A DNA stretch of 60,159 nt, taken from contig NZ_JANHJQ010000003.1 of NCBI RefSeq assembly GCF_024609785.1, positions 1 to 60,159 on the forward strand, read 5' to 3'. This document shows, piece after piece, positions 25,548 to 34,237 of this stretch. Numbering within the stretch: position 1 is the first letter of the stretch; the number at the start of each line of letters is the position of its first letter. The notes under the pieces were generated by a model. The model saw nothing but the letters and a program-made list of their open reading frames with translations, had not been told where the DNA came from and did not search any database. Source of the DNA: Pseudalkalibacillus decolorationis (GTDB lineage: Bacteria > Bacillota > Bacilli > Bacillales > Fictibacillaceae). The position numbers were made by a program, and so were the translations under genes.

Positions 25548-26930
25548 ATGTATGGAACTATTAAGGAACTGATGGATGGATACAAAAGTAAGCAGGTTTC
25601 CCCTATTGAGGTAACCAAGTGGTATCTAGATCGAATAAAAAGGTTGGATCCCAGAATTAATTCTTATATTACTGTTACGGAGGAGATTGCCTTACAACAA
25701 GCGATTCAAGCAGAAAAAAGATTGATGGAAGGGGAGGACAATAATTTTCTAGGTGTTCCATTAGCTTATAAAGATTCCATTGATACGAAAGGAATCCTAA
25801 CAACAAGTGGATCGATTATTGACAAAGACCGATTTCCTGAAGAGGATGCAGTAATTGTCAAGGACCTTGAAAGGGAAGGCGGTATTCAATTAGGAAAAAA
25901 CAACATGTATGAATATGCATTTGGAATTACCTCACAAAATCCTTTTTACGGTGATGTCATCAATCCATGGGACAGGAAAAGGACGGCAGGAGGTTCAAGC
26001 GGCGGTTCAGCTGCGGCTGTAGCGGCGAATCTTTGCCTAGGTTCCATTGGGACCGATACGGCAGGTTCGATTCGTGTTCCTTCTGCTTGTTGTGGGGTCG
26101 TGGGCTTAAAGCCCACTTATGGTCTGGTTCGTATGGAGGGTATGACACCTTTAGCATGGTCCCTCGATCATGCGGGTCCGATTGCACGTACTGTTGAAGA
26201 TGTAGCCTTCATTATGCAAGCTCTCACCAAAAAATCGTACACTATGTCTTTTACAGATAATCTAAAAGGGCTTCGAATTGGAATACCCAACCACTTTTTC
26301 ACTGAGCAAATGGAAAACGAAGTGCAAAGGATGTATGAAAAAGCGGCACAACAACTTGGTGAACTTGGTGCCGATCTAGTAGAAGTAGATGTATCATTTT
26401 TAGAAAACGTACTCGGTGTTGCAACTACAATTGGCACCTCTGAAGTCGGTTATGTTCACAAGGATCGTATACAATCATCCTTACAACTGTACAGCGAAGA
26501 AGCACAAAATACGTTCTCAAAAAGCCGGGCAATCACTGCACTTGAATATGTTACAGCTTTGAAAAAACGTGAAGAATTCACTCATAAGGTATCAGCCGTT
26601 TTTTCTAAGGTAGATGTGATGCTTACCCCAGTAACTCCGATCAAAACAACAGATGTTGAGATGAATCAGGTCACAATCAACGGTGTGAGGGAGTCCATTG
26701 GCGAAAGTATGATCCGCTACACGAGCCTTTTCAATATAACAGGACATCCTGCATTATCGATTCCAATGGGGCTTACACATGACGAGACTCCCATCGGGTT
26801 GCAGTTAATTGCCAATCACCATAGAGAAGATCTATTGTTCCGTGCAGCATACAGTTATGAACAATATGCCTTACCGGAGTTTTACAAAAAAAGAACCGCT
26901 AAGTGTGAAGGTGAAAGTAAATTGGGTTAA
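25548..26930 (+). CDS. Amidase-signature-family hydrolase
   Basis: A 460-residue amidase that hydrolyses carbon-nitrogen amide bonds. The Ser-cisSer-Lys triad is visible: Lys in VPLAYKDSIDTKG (about 75), the Gly/Ser loop GGSSGGSAAAVA (about 147-158) and the nucleophile region GTDTAGSIRVPS (about 169-180). Length is normal for the family and all core motifs are intact. It does not have the GatB/GatC partners expected for tRNA amidation, so it is a catabolic or detoxifying amidase. RBS AGAGAAGGGA precedes the ATG. It lies just upstream of the operator-controlled ABC importer and may belong to the same pathway. Confidence 0.85.
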   Translation: MYGTIKELMDGYKSKQVSPIEVTKWYLDRIKRLDPRINSYITVTEEIALQQAIQAEKRLMEGEDNNFLGVPLAYKDSIDTKGILTTSGSIIDKDRFPEEDAVIVKDLEREGGIQLGKNNMYEYAFGITSQNPFYGDVINPWDRKRTAGGSSGGSAAAVAANLCLGSIGTDTAGSIRVPSACCGVVGLKPTYGLVRMEGMTPLAWSLDHAGPIARTVEDVAFIMQALTKKSYTMSFTDNLKGLRIGIPNHFFTEQMENEVQRMYEKAAQQLGELGADLVEVDVSFLENVLGVATTIGTSEVGYVHKDRIQSSLQLYSEEAQNTFSKSRAITALEYVTALKKREEFTHKVSAVFSKVDVMLTPVTPIKTTDVEMNQVTINGVRESIGESMIRYTSLFNITGHPALSIPMGLTHDETPIGLQLIANHHREDLLFRAAYSYEQYALPEFYKKRTAKCEGESKLG

Positions 26931-26971
26931 TCCTAATAGTGTGAAAAATAAAATTATTCACACATTAAGTA

Positions 26972-27001
26972 TTGACACAGGTAATTTGTATAGATTAAGA
27001 T
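26972..27001 (+). promoter_or_regulatory. Candidate promoter for the ABC importer operon
   Basis: TTGACA (26972-26977) and TAAGAT (26996-27001) with an 18-base spacer. Two operators lie 85-120 bases downstream, so a second, nearer promoter is possible. Confidence 0.4.
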
Positions 27002-27085
27002 AATGACTAAGGAATACGTATTCGTTTTTATTTTCAAAGTATTACCAACGGTACTTCAATAGAAGTCATTTTTATTCGTTAAAAT

Positions 27086-27099
27086 TGAATGCGCATTCA
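27086..27099. promoter_or_regulatory. Operator copy 1 (TGAATGCGCATTCA)
   Basis: 14-bp perfect palindrome with a central GC. It is separated by 22 bases (two helical turns, start to start) from the next copy, upstream of the substrate-binding protein gene. Confidence 0.8.
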
Positions 27100-27104
27100 T
27101 ACAT

Positions 27105-27124
27105 TTTTGAATGCGCATTCAAAA
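27105..27124. promoter_or_regulatory. Operator copy 2 (20-bp palindrome)
   Basis: TTTTGAATGCGCATTCAAAA, a perfect 20-bp palindrome identical to the site at 37866-37885. It lies 77 bases before the start of the lipoprotein gene and would bind one or both LacI proteins of this cluster. Confidence 0.85.
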
Positions 27125-27200
27125 TGGTTCAACGATTAAATTGAGGTACATTATTCAGGATATGAAAAACATATCCAACAAAAAGGGAGGAAAAAGATTC

Positions 27201-28538
27201 ATGAAAAAATTCAAAATAGTCCGCATGGTCGCTATTTTGGGCTTGATGATGACACTTCTCATAACCGGATGTAGTAATTCTGATGCCGGAGGAGAAAGCA
27301 CGGAAGGGAAAACCGTGAAAGTACTGCTTTCTGCGGGAGATGTTGGCCAGTTTAATGCCTGGAAGGCAAGAAGTAAAGAATTTACAGAACGGACAGGCAT
27401 TAAAATTAAATTTATTGAAACACCGTATGAGAACCTCCTGGAAGAAATTACAGCCGATGGGATTGCGATGGGAGGGGCTTATGACTTAGTTGCACATCTT
27501 GATACAATGGGTTCTTCTATCAATCAGTTTTTAGAGCCGCTTGATCAGTATGTGGAGCGTGACAACTTTAATGTTGATCGTTGGCCAGAAGCGTCAGTCG
27601 ATCGTTCTACATTTGATGGAAAACTTTATAGCTTACCCGTACGAGCACATGCCCAGATGCTGTTCTACCGTAAGGATATCTTCGAACAGCTCGGCCTTGA
27701 ACCTCCGAAAACGTGGGCGGATCTTGAAGCCGCCAGTAAAAAAATTACCGATGAAACGGATTTGTACGGTATTGTCCCTTACTACGGGGCAGGGCACAAT
27801 GGCCAGAATTTATTTATGTGGACGTCCTACCTTTGGAGTAACGGTGGAAAGATTTTTAACGAGGATTTAAATCCAGTATTTAACAGTCCTAAGGGCCTGG
27901 AAGCTACGCAGCGTTATATCGATCTTCTAGTCACAGATAAAGTAGCACCTCCTGGATCTGTAACATTCGGTGAACAGGATTCCAGAACCTACTTCAAGCA
28001 GGGGAAGGCAGCAATGTGGATTGGCTGGTGGTGGGTTTACTCTGAATTCAATGACAGTGAAGCTTCAGCACCAGAAGTGGTCGGAAATGTCGATTTCGCA
28101 ACAGTTCCGGGATGGGAAGGAAAAGGATCCGTGCCAAGCATAACGACATTCCCTCTAGGTATGATGAAAGGATCCAAAAACAAAGAGGCAGCATGGGAAG
28201 TCCTGAAATGGCTTTCTGACCCAGAGTTGGAATTGGATATCGTCATGGATACGCTAAAAGGCGAAAGTCCTTCTAATCAAAAGTCAATCGTGATTACGCA
28301 AACGGAAAACCTAAGGAATAAAGAACTCAATAAGTTAACCGATGGTTTTTATAATGTAGCAGCTGATAATCTGGAAAATGCTAAAACATTACCAAAAATG
28401 AAGGAATGGCCGCGTGTTTCCGACATCATCAGTTCGGCAATTTCAAAGATTGCAACAGGTGAACCAGTCGAACCTACATTAAATGAAGCGGCTGAACAAG
28501 TAGAGAAGTTATTAGAGGAGTCAGGTTATTACGATTAA
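27201..28538 (+). CDS. ABC transporter sugar-type substrate-binding lipoprotein
   Basis: A 445-residue extracellular solute-binding protein (family 1, MalE type). The ATG at 27201 follows AAGGGAGG. A signal peptide with lipobox ends ..LLITGCSNSD, lipidating a Cys near residue 24. The mature part has the usual VKVLLSAGDVGQFNAW...TGIKIKFIETPYE opening. It captures the substrate outside the cell for the two permeases downstream. No ATPase gene is in the cluster, so a shared MsmX-type ATPase is expected. Two operators lie directly upstream, so expression is probably repressed by a LacI protein. Confidence 0.9.
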   Translation: MKKFKIVRMVAILGLMMTLLITGCSNSDAGGESTEGKTVKVLLSAGDVGQFNAWKARSKEFTERTGIKIKFIETPYENLLEEITADGIAMGGAYDLVAHLDTMGSSINQFLEPLDQYVERDNFNVDRWPEASVDRSTFDGKLYSLPVRAHAQMLFYRKDIFEQLGLEPPKTWADLEAASKKITDETDLYGIVPYYGAGHNGQNLFMWTSYLWSNGGKIFNEDLNPVFNSPKGLEATQRYIDLLVTDKVAPPGSVTFGEQDSRTYFKQGKAAMWIGWWWVYSEFNDSEASAPEVVGNVDFATVPGWEGKGSVPSITTFPLGMMKGSKNKEAAWEVLKWLSDPELELDIVMDTLKGESPSNQKSIVITQTENLRNKELNKLTDGFYNVAADNLENAKTLPKMKEWPRVSDIISSAISKIATGEPVEPTLNEAAEQVEKLLEESGYYD

Positions 28539-28701
28539 GGTTCAGATGATTTCTTCTCTTTACACGGCTGTGCCAAGGGTAATACGTATAGCTTTCTATC
28601 CAGGACAGTCCCGAACAGAAGCAATTGAAGCCAGAAAATAAACCAGTCTTTCATCACCTCGTTGGATCGGGATTGGTTCCAAATAGTAGGGGGAAGATAA
28701 A

Positions 28702-29580
28702 GTGAAAAAAAAGCTTTTCAAATATTGGTTGTTAGCACCAGCTTTCATTTTTATATGCGGTACAACCTTATATCCGTTAATGAGATCTTTTTGGATCAGT
28801 CTACATGACTGGGATTTAAAAGAATCTGCAGAGATGGGTCCTTTTATCGGGTTTGATAATTACATTCGTGCTTTTTCGGATTCACAGTTCTGGAACAGTG
28901 TATGGATAACCATCATTTTTACAGCAAGTACGGTCATCCTCACGTTAACGTTGAGCATCATTGTGGCATTGCTGCTTAGTAAGGATAAAAAATATCTGTC
29001 CTATCTACGAGTGGTGCTTATTATACCATTTGCCCTGAGCCCGGCTCTGGTCGGGTTCTCCTGGCGCTTTATGTTGAATCCTGACTATGGATTATTTGAT
29101 AAAATCATCGGATTTCTGATTCCGCCGCTCGCAGATGTCGTTTGGCTCGGGAGCAGTACGACCGCTATGATCGCGCTTGTGTCAGTCGTCGTCTGGATCT
29201 GGCTTCCATTTATGAGCCTCATGTTTATCAGTGGCTTGATGGGGATGCCAAGAGAGGTATTCGAAGCGGCTCAAATGGACGGAGCAACACGCCTGCAAAC
29301 GCTGTTTCATATTACCCTGCCGATGCTTAAGCCGATCATTCTGATCGCATCGATTTTAATGACGATGTTCACACTCAAGGCGTTTGATCCAATTGTCACC
29401 CTGACACAAGGCGGACCTGGTGATTCAACGGAAGTCTTAAACTTCTTCATTTACAAAACTGGTTTCCGATTTTTTGATATGGGCTACTCCTCTGCCCTGG
29501 GCTACATTCTAGCATTGATAACCATCGTGTTTGTCATCATTTATATGAGGAGATTAGTGAAGGGAGATGAATGGAACTGA
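28702..29580 (+). CDS. ABC transporter permease (MalF type)
   Basis: A 292-residue inner-membrane permease with six predicted helices. The EAA loop that docks the ATPase reads EVFEAAQMDGATRLQTLFHI (about 191-210). It uses a GTG start (28702) after TAGGGGGAAG. The 163-base gap after the binding-protein gene holds no recognisable gene and no strong hairpin. It overlaps the next permease gene by 10 bases. Together with 27201 and 29571 it forms a carbohydrate-type importer. The substrate is unknown. Confidence 0.88.
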   Translation: MKKKLFKYWLLAPAFIFICGTTLYPLMRSFWISLHDWDLKESAEMGPFIGFDNYIRAFSDSQFWNSVWITIIFTASTVILTLTLSIIVALLLSKDKKYLSYLRVVLIIPFALSPALVGFSWRFMLNPDYGLFDKIIGFLIPPLADVVWLGSSTTAMIALVSVVVWIWLPFMSLMFISGLMGMPREVFEAAQMDGATRLQTLFHITLPMLKPIILIASILMTMFTLKAFDPIVTLTQGGPGDSTEVLNFFIYKTGFRFFDMGYSSALGYILALITIVFVIIYMRRLVKGDEWN

Positions 29581-30434
29581 TGAGTAGAGGCGCAGCATTA
29601 CCCCAAAAGAAAAAATTGATCTCAAAAAAGACCATGTCAATTCTGGAAGTCCTGTGCGTCATTCTGGTTGCCATCTTCTTATTTCTACCAATCTTCTGGA
29701 TTGTCATAACCGCATTCAAACCAGAATCAGAAGTTTACACGACCAGTCTCTTTTTTCAGGCGACGCTGGATAACTTTAAAACGGTGTTCGGCTCAGCTTT
29801 CGATTTAGGTAAGTATTATACCAATAGCATCATTGTGGTGCTGTTTACGCTCATCATCACAATCCCGGTCAGTGTTCTGGCATCGTATAGCCTTTCTCGT
29901 TTTCAGATGCGGGGGAAACAGGTGTTTATGTTTGCGATTTTAGCAACCCAGTTTATTCCGCTCGTTGTGAACGTTATTCCTTTCTTCATCATGTTTCGAA
30001 ACTGGGGAATCATTGATACAACACTTGCCTTGATCATTGTGAACCTCGGTCATACGATCCCTTATGCCATTTGGCTTACAAAAGGGTTCATCGATCGCAT
30101 CCCGGTTGATATGGAAGAAGCGGCGACTATTGATGGAGCAAACCGACTACAAGTTCTCTGGCATATTTTATTGCCGCTTGCGAAACCGGGTATTATTACT
30201 GCGACCGTCTTTTGTTTCGTCATAACATGGAATGAGTTTATGTTTGCCCTTGTTTTAACACAACAAGACGCTGTAACTTTACCGGTTGCGTTGTCATTCT
30301 TTAATGGAGAAAAGGGTGTATTATGGAACCAAATGGCCGCAGCTGGCATCGTGTTCGTCTTACCGACTGTTGTCTTTATGCTGCTTGTAAGAAAGCAGTT
30401 CATCCTTGGTATGACATCCGGCGGAGTGAAATAA
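29571..30434 (+). CDS. ABC transporter permease (MalG type)
   Basis: A 287-residue permease with six helices and EAA loop MEEAATIDGANRLQVLWHIL (about 180-199). It ends in FILGMTSGGVK, typical of MalG-type partners. Two ATGs are possible: 29571 (5 bases from AGGGAG) and 29580. The first is given. The start overlaps the end of the MalF-type gene, so translation is coupled. It forms a heterodimeric pore with 28702. Confidence 0.88.
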   Translation: MELMSRGAALPQKKKLISKKTMSILEVLCVILVAIFLFLPIFWIVITAFKPESEVYTTSLFFQATLDNFKTVFGSAFDLGKYYTNSIIVVLFTLIITIPVSVLASYSLSRFQMRGKQVFMFAILATQFIPLVVNVIPFFIMFRNWGIIDTTLALIIVNLGHTIPYAIWLTKGFIDRIPVDMEEAATIDGANRLQVLWHILLPLAKPGIITATVFCFVITWNEFMFALVLTQQDAVTLPVALSFFNGEKGVLWNQMAAAGIVFVLPTVVFMLLVRKQFILGMTSGGVK

Positions 30435-30468
30435 TCTTTTTATCAAACGTTGAAAGGGATCAAGGTCA

Positions 30469-31521
30469 ATGAGAATAACGGTGAATGATATTGCGAAGGC
30501 AGCCAAAGTCTCACAATCTACTGTTTCAAAAGTTTTGAATAATTATCCAAAGGTTAAAGAATCGACGCGATTGAAAGTGTTGAATGCAATCGAAGAACTT
30601 AACTTTACCCCTGATCCCATCGCTCGAAGTATGATAACAAAAAAAACGAAAACGCTTGGGTTAATTGTAGGGGATATTTCAAACCCTTACTTTGCTGAAT
30701 CTGCAAAGGTGATCATCGAAAAAGCAAAGACCTTGGGGTACGATGTGATCATCAGTAATACCAATCACAATGATTTGGATCTTGACACAGCTATACAGAC
30801 GCTTCTCAATAAAAGGGTGGATGGTCTATTGATTGCATCTGCAAGCTTGTATTGTACGAAAGTCAATGATCTGTTTGCAGCAAATTTTCCCGTCGTCCTA
30901 TTCATCAATTTGGTTGAAGGAGACGATGTAAACTATGTCGTTTTGAACAATAGAAAAGGGGCCGAACTCGCGGTTGACCATTTGGTTGAATCCGGGCACC
31001 AAAAGATTGCATTCGTTTCAGGCTCCTTTAAATATTCTACTTTGAATCAAAGATTCAGTGGTTTTCAGGCTGCACTTCAAAAGCATCATCTGCCATTGTA
31101 TCAAGAGAATGTATATAATGAAGAGTTTATAAATGAAGAATTTTTATACGAAAAAATCTATCGTTTTGTCGATCGGACACTTTCTGCAACAAACGCGCCA
31201 ACCGCTTTTTTCACCACGTCCGATCAGATGGCCTTTGCGGTTTTAGATGCCGCTGCGAAAAAAAACATTCGAATTCCTGAAGATATCTCGGTTGTCGGAT
31301 TTGATAACATGAACCTTTCTTCCAATGAGACGATCGCCTTGACAACAGTTTCACAGCAAAAGGAAAGAATGGCGACACTGGCATTGGAAAAGCTAGTGAT
31401 GCTGATTGAAAAAGGAGATACTGTATCAAAACCGATACAGTTAACACTGGAACCGGAATTAATTATACGGAGAACAACAGGTAGAATGAAGGTAAGGTCT
31501 TATGAAGGGTCAACGCAATGA
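30469..31521 (+). CDS. LacI-family regulator 1 of the large catabolic cluster
   Basis: A 350-residue LacI/GalR repressor. Its helix-turn-helix VNDIAKAAKVSQSTVSKVLN is nearly the same as in the second regulator at 35995 (recognition helix QSTVS in both). The C-terminal sensor shares long blocks with it (FFTTSDQMAFAVLDAAAKKN, LEPELIIRRTTG). It is placed 34 bases after the permease gene, so it is probably in the same transcript. It is the likely binder of TTGAATGCGCATTCAA. The inducer may be the imported compound or a product of it. Confidence 0.92.
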   Translation: MRITVNDIAKAAKVSQSTVSKVLNNYPKVKESTRLKVLNAIEELNFTPDPIARSMITKKTKTLGLIVGDISNPYFAESAKVIIEKAKTLGYDVIISNTNHNDLDLDTAIQTLLNKRVDGLLIASASLYCTKVNDLFAANFPVVLFINLVEGDDVNYVVLNNRKGAELAVDHLVESGHQKIAFVSGSFKYSTLNQRFSGFQAALQKHHLPLYQENVYNEEFINEEFLYEKIYRFVDRTLSATNAPTAFFTTSDQMAFAVLDAAAKKNIRIPEDISVVGFDNMNLSSNETIALTTVSQQKERMATLALEKLVMLIEKGDTVSKPIQLTLEPELIIRRTTGRMKVRSYEGSTQ

Positions 31522-31560
31522 AAGAATCAATTCAATTTAAAAGCATAAAGGATGGTTATC

Positions 31561-32790
31561 ATGGCAGAAAAACAGACGAGCATTCCCGAAACTCCTGTGA
31601 GAGAAAAGAAGGCTACAACGAAAATGGCTGCTTCACCAAACAATTTAATTTTTTACGCAGACGCAAATGATGTAAACATGATCGATTCGAAGGATGATTA
31701 TGACTACATTCATATAGACGAAACTCATCAAAAGAAACAGCGGATGAATGGATTTAATGATGAATACAACAATATCGTGGATTATATTGTGAAGATCACA
31801 CGCCAAATCTGGAAAGAAAAAGATATCGGGTTAATCTATGACACGTACAGTACGGGTATTACCGTTCATAAAGGCTTGATCAACAGCCATGGAGTTAATG
31901 AAGTTATCTCGGGCACTTTACAAACCCTTCATGCATTTCCGGATCGAAAAGGACTTGGCTGGAGTGTGATCTGGTCAGGTGACGATGAACAAGGTTTCTT
32001 CACCTCACACCGTGGTCGTTCTTCTGCTACAAACCTTGGTGACAGCCTTTATGGCCCTGCCACGGGGAAGAAAGTGATTTTCAGAACATCGGCCGATTGT
32101 ATGATTTTAAATAATAAAATATATGAAGAATGGCTCGCGATGGATACGTATCATCTCGTCCAGCAACTGGGATTGGATCCGGTAGAAGTAGCCAAAAAAA
32201 TTGCCAAAAGCACAAGTAAACTTGCCCCATCTATACAGTTCGGTTTCAATGAAACGGCTGAGACGGGGCTACCACCGAAAATCTTCACACCATCTTCCGA
32301 TCAATTCGAGATCGGTGAGTTCATGCAGATGGTTTTCAACCGGGTTTGGGCACGACGGTCCTTTAATTTTGTGCGAGAGTTTTATGAAGATAATGCGGTC
32401 GTTCACTATGTTTGCAATAGAGACATTATCGGTATAAGTGAAATTCAAGGAATGTTTGTCAGCCTTTTTGCCTCTGTTCCAAATGGAAAAGTCATTATTG
32501 AACGGGTGACGTGTAACAAACGCGGGTCAGACAGCAATTGGGATGTCGCCGTCCGCTGGAGAATCCAGGGTATACATGAGGGTTCGGGGTATTTCGGTCC
32601 ACCAAGTGGAAAAGCAATTGACATTGCTGGAATCAATCATTATAAAATTCGAAATGAAAAAATTGCAGAAGAATGGTTTTTATTTGATGGCATTGAAGTA
32701 TTACGTCAAATTCATTTGCCGGATGAGGACGAGCCTGCAGAAGATAAGGGTTCAGATAATGATGATGGGAACTTTACCGGGGTTTCTTAA
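31561..32790 (+). CDS. Tandem NTF2/SnoaL-like domain protein
   Basis: A 409-residue soluble protein with two cone-fold (NTF2/SnoaL-like) halves. The first is about 60-205 (IVKITRQIWKEKDIGLIYDTYS, AFPDRKGLGWSVIWSGDD). The second is about 240-385 (MVFNRVWARRSFNFVREFYEDN, NHYKIRNEKIAEEWFLFDGIEVLRQ). SnoaL-like proteins include polyketide cyclases, dehydratases and isomerases. The start is taken at 31561 (MAEKQTSIPE), with AAAGGAT 8 bases upstream. An ATG at 31552 is in frame. The tail is acidic. It sits between a LacI gene and a dehydrogenase gene, so it is presumably an enzyme of the pathway, of unknown reaction. Confidence 0.65.
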   Translation: MAEKQTSIPETPVREKKATTKMAASPNNLIFYADANDVNMIDSKDDYDYIHIDETHQKKQRMNGFNDEYNNIVDYIVKITRQIWKEKDIGLIYDTYSTGITVHKGLINSHGVNEVISGTLQTLHAFPDRKGLGWSVIWSGDDEQGFFTSHRGRSSATNLGDSLYGPATGKKVIFRTSADCMILNNKIYEEWLAMDTYHLVQQLGLDPVEVAKKIAKSTSKLAPSIQFGFNETAETGLPPKIFTPSSDQFEIGEFMQMVFNRVWARRSFNFVREFYEDNAVVHYVCNRDIIGISEIQGMFVSLFASVPNGKVIIERVTCNKRGSDSNWDVAVRWRIQGIHEGSGYFGPPSGKAIDIAGINHYKIRNEKIAEEWFLFDGIEVLRQIHLPDEDEPAEDKGSDNDDGNFTGVS

Positions 32791-32844
32791 ATCGGAGCGG
32801 ACCTTAGTCAACCGTTCTTTTAATCAAATCTAGGAGGCAGAGAA

Positions 32845-34098
32845 ATGGAATATATCAAGCTAGCAGAAGAATTGGAAAAGACTACTTCAGATGAAGTGGA
32901 ACAAACAGTAAAAAGCATCATCTCAGACGTAAGGTCCGGTGGTGATGCAGCGGTAAAGGTATATGAAGAAAAGTTCGGCAACTCTGTCCGGCCGGTCCGG
33001 GTGAGTGAAGAAGAGATCGATCATTGCATGAAGACATTACCTGATAATGTAAAGGTCCTTATCGATCGGGTCGTTGACAGAGTATCCGATTTTGCACAGG
33101 CACAGCTTGATTGTCTTTCTCCGTTTGAAAAGGAATTCGGGGAAGGCATTCGTATGGGGCACCGGATCGTTCCGGTAGAAAAGATCGGCGCTTATGTACC
33201 CGGGGGACGATTCCCGCTGTTATCATCCGGTCCAATGGTTGTTGCTCCTGCAAAGGTAGCCGGGGCTAAACGGATTGTCGCATGCAGTCCGGCGAATTAT
33301 GAAGGTGGGATCCATCCTGCTGTCCTGTACGGTCTGATCCGCTCAGGGGCAACGGATATTTTTGCAATTGGAGGTGCACAGGCTATTGCCGCTATGGCAT
33401 ATGGTACGGAATCCATCCCTGAAGTGGATGTCATTTCGGGACCAGGTAATCGTTTTGTAGCCGAAGCGAAGCGTCAGGTATTCGGAAAGGTCGGTATAGA
33501 TCTGATAGCCGGACCAAGTGAAGTCCTGGTATTTGCTGATGATACCGCTTCTTCTCGTAAAATTGCAGCCGATCTGCTTGCCCAAGCGGAGCATGATCCT
33601 TATGCTAGGGCGATCCTTGTAACGACCTCCCGTACGATTGCAGAAAATACGATCAAGGAAATCAATGAACTTTTACCTAATTTCTCCCCATCCTCCCCAG
33701 CACATGAATCCTGGGCAAAACGAGGCGAAGTCATCTACGCGGAGTCGTTAGAGGAGGGATTGGAGATTTGTAATGACTATGCTATTGAACATCTTCATCT
33801 GCATATTAAAAACAGTCGAGACTTGATGGATCGTCTAACTAACTACGGTTCACTGTTTATCAATGAAGACAGTTCGGTCGTCTTTTCTGATAAAGTATCT
33901 GGAACGAATCATACTTTGCCGACACAAAAAGCGGCTAGATATTCCGGTGGACTATGGGTCGGCAGCTACTTAAAAGTGATTACTCATCAAGAGATTACAG
34001 GAGAAGGGGTACAGTTCCTTGCATCCCATGCAGAAGATCAATCTGAAATTGAAGGATTGGAAGGCCATAAATTATCCGCTACTGTACGATTGTCTTAA
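32845..34098 (+). CDS. Histidinol-dehydrogenase-family zinc alcohol dehydrogenase (HpsN-like)
   Basis: A 417-residue member of the HisD family. Zinc ligands expected for the family are present: Gln and His in LAQAEHDPYAR (about 247-250), Asp in SDKVSGTNHTLPT (about 349) and His in LEGHKLSATVRL (about 407). No other histidine gene is nearby. The GTNHTLPT, ARYSGGLWVGSYLKV and GLEGHK segments resemble the sulfopropanediol dehydrogenase (HpsN) branch more than biosynthetic HisD. It probably performs a four-electron or simple oxidation of a non-histidinol alcohol. RBS TAGGAGG precedes the ATG. Substrate unknown. Confidence 0.75.
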   Translation: MEYIKLAEELEKTTSDEVEQTVKSIISDVRSGGDAAVKVYEEKFGNSVRPVRVSEEEIDHCMKTLPDNVKVLIDRVVDRVSDFAQAQLDCLSPFEKEFGEGIRMGHRIVPVEKIGAYVPGGRFPLLSSGPMVVAPAKVAGAKRIVACSPANYEGGIHPAVLYGLIRSGATDIFAIGGAQAIAAMAYGTESIPEVDVISGPGNRFVAEAKRQVFGKVGIDLIAGPSEVLVFADDTASSRKIAADLLAQAEHDPYARAILVTTSRTIAENTIKEINELLPNFSPSSPAHESWAKRGEVIYAESLEEGLEICNDYAIEHLHLHIKNSRDLMDRLTNYGSLFINEDSSVVFSDKVSGTNHTLPTQKAARYSGGLWVGSYLKVITHQEITGEGVQFLASHAEDQSEIEGLEGHKLSATVRLS

Positions 34099-34122
34099 CG
34101 AACGATTTGGTTCAGGTCTTAA

Positions 34123-34138
34123 TTGAATCCGCATTCAA
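34123..34138. promoter_or_regulatory. Operator copy 3 (TTGAATCCGCATTCAA)
   Basis: One base off the palindromic consensus, followed by a half-site TTTTGAATG at 34148-34156. It lies between the HisD-like gene and the APC permease gene, 100 bases before the permease start. Confidence 0.7.
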
Positions 34139-34237
34139 AATCATACCTTTTGAATGTGTTGTAGGGGCTGATTTAGAAAGTCATCCTAGAGAACAGAAAA
34201 GTTGCTGGTTTACCTAAAATTACGGAGGGGAGTTAGT

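Noticed and set aside
30062-30403. Minus-strand 113-codon frame inside the MalG-type permease gene
   Set aside because: Fully antisense to a conserved permease and without an RBS.
32845-34098. Histidine biosynthesis gene hisD
   Set aside because: No other his genes, and the sequence and operator context fit a catabolic paralogue; symbol not assigned.
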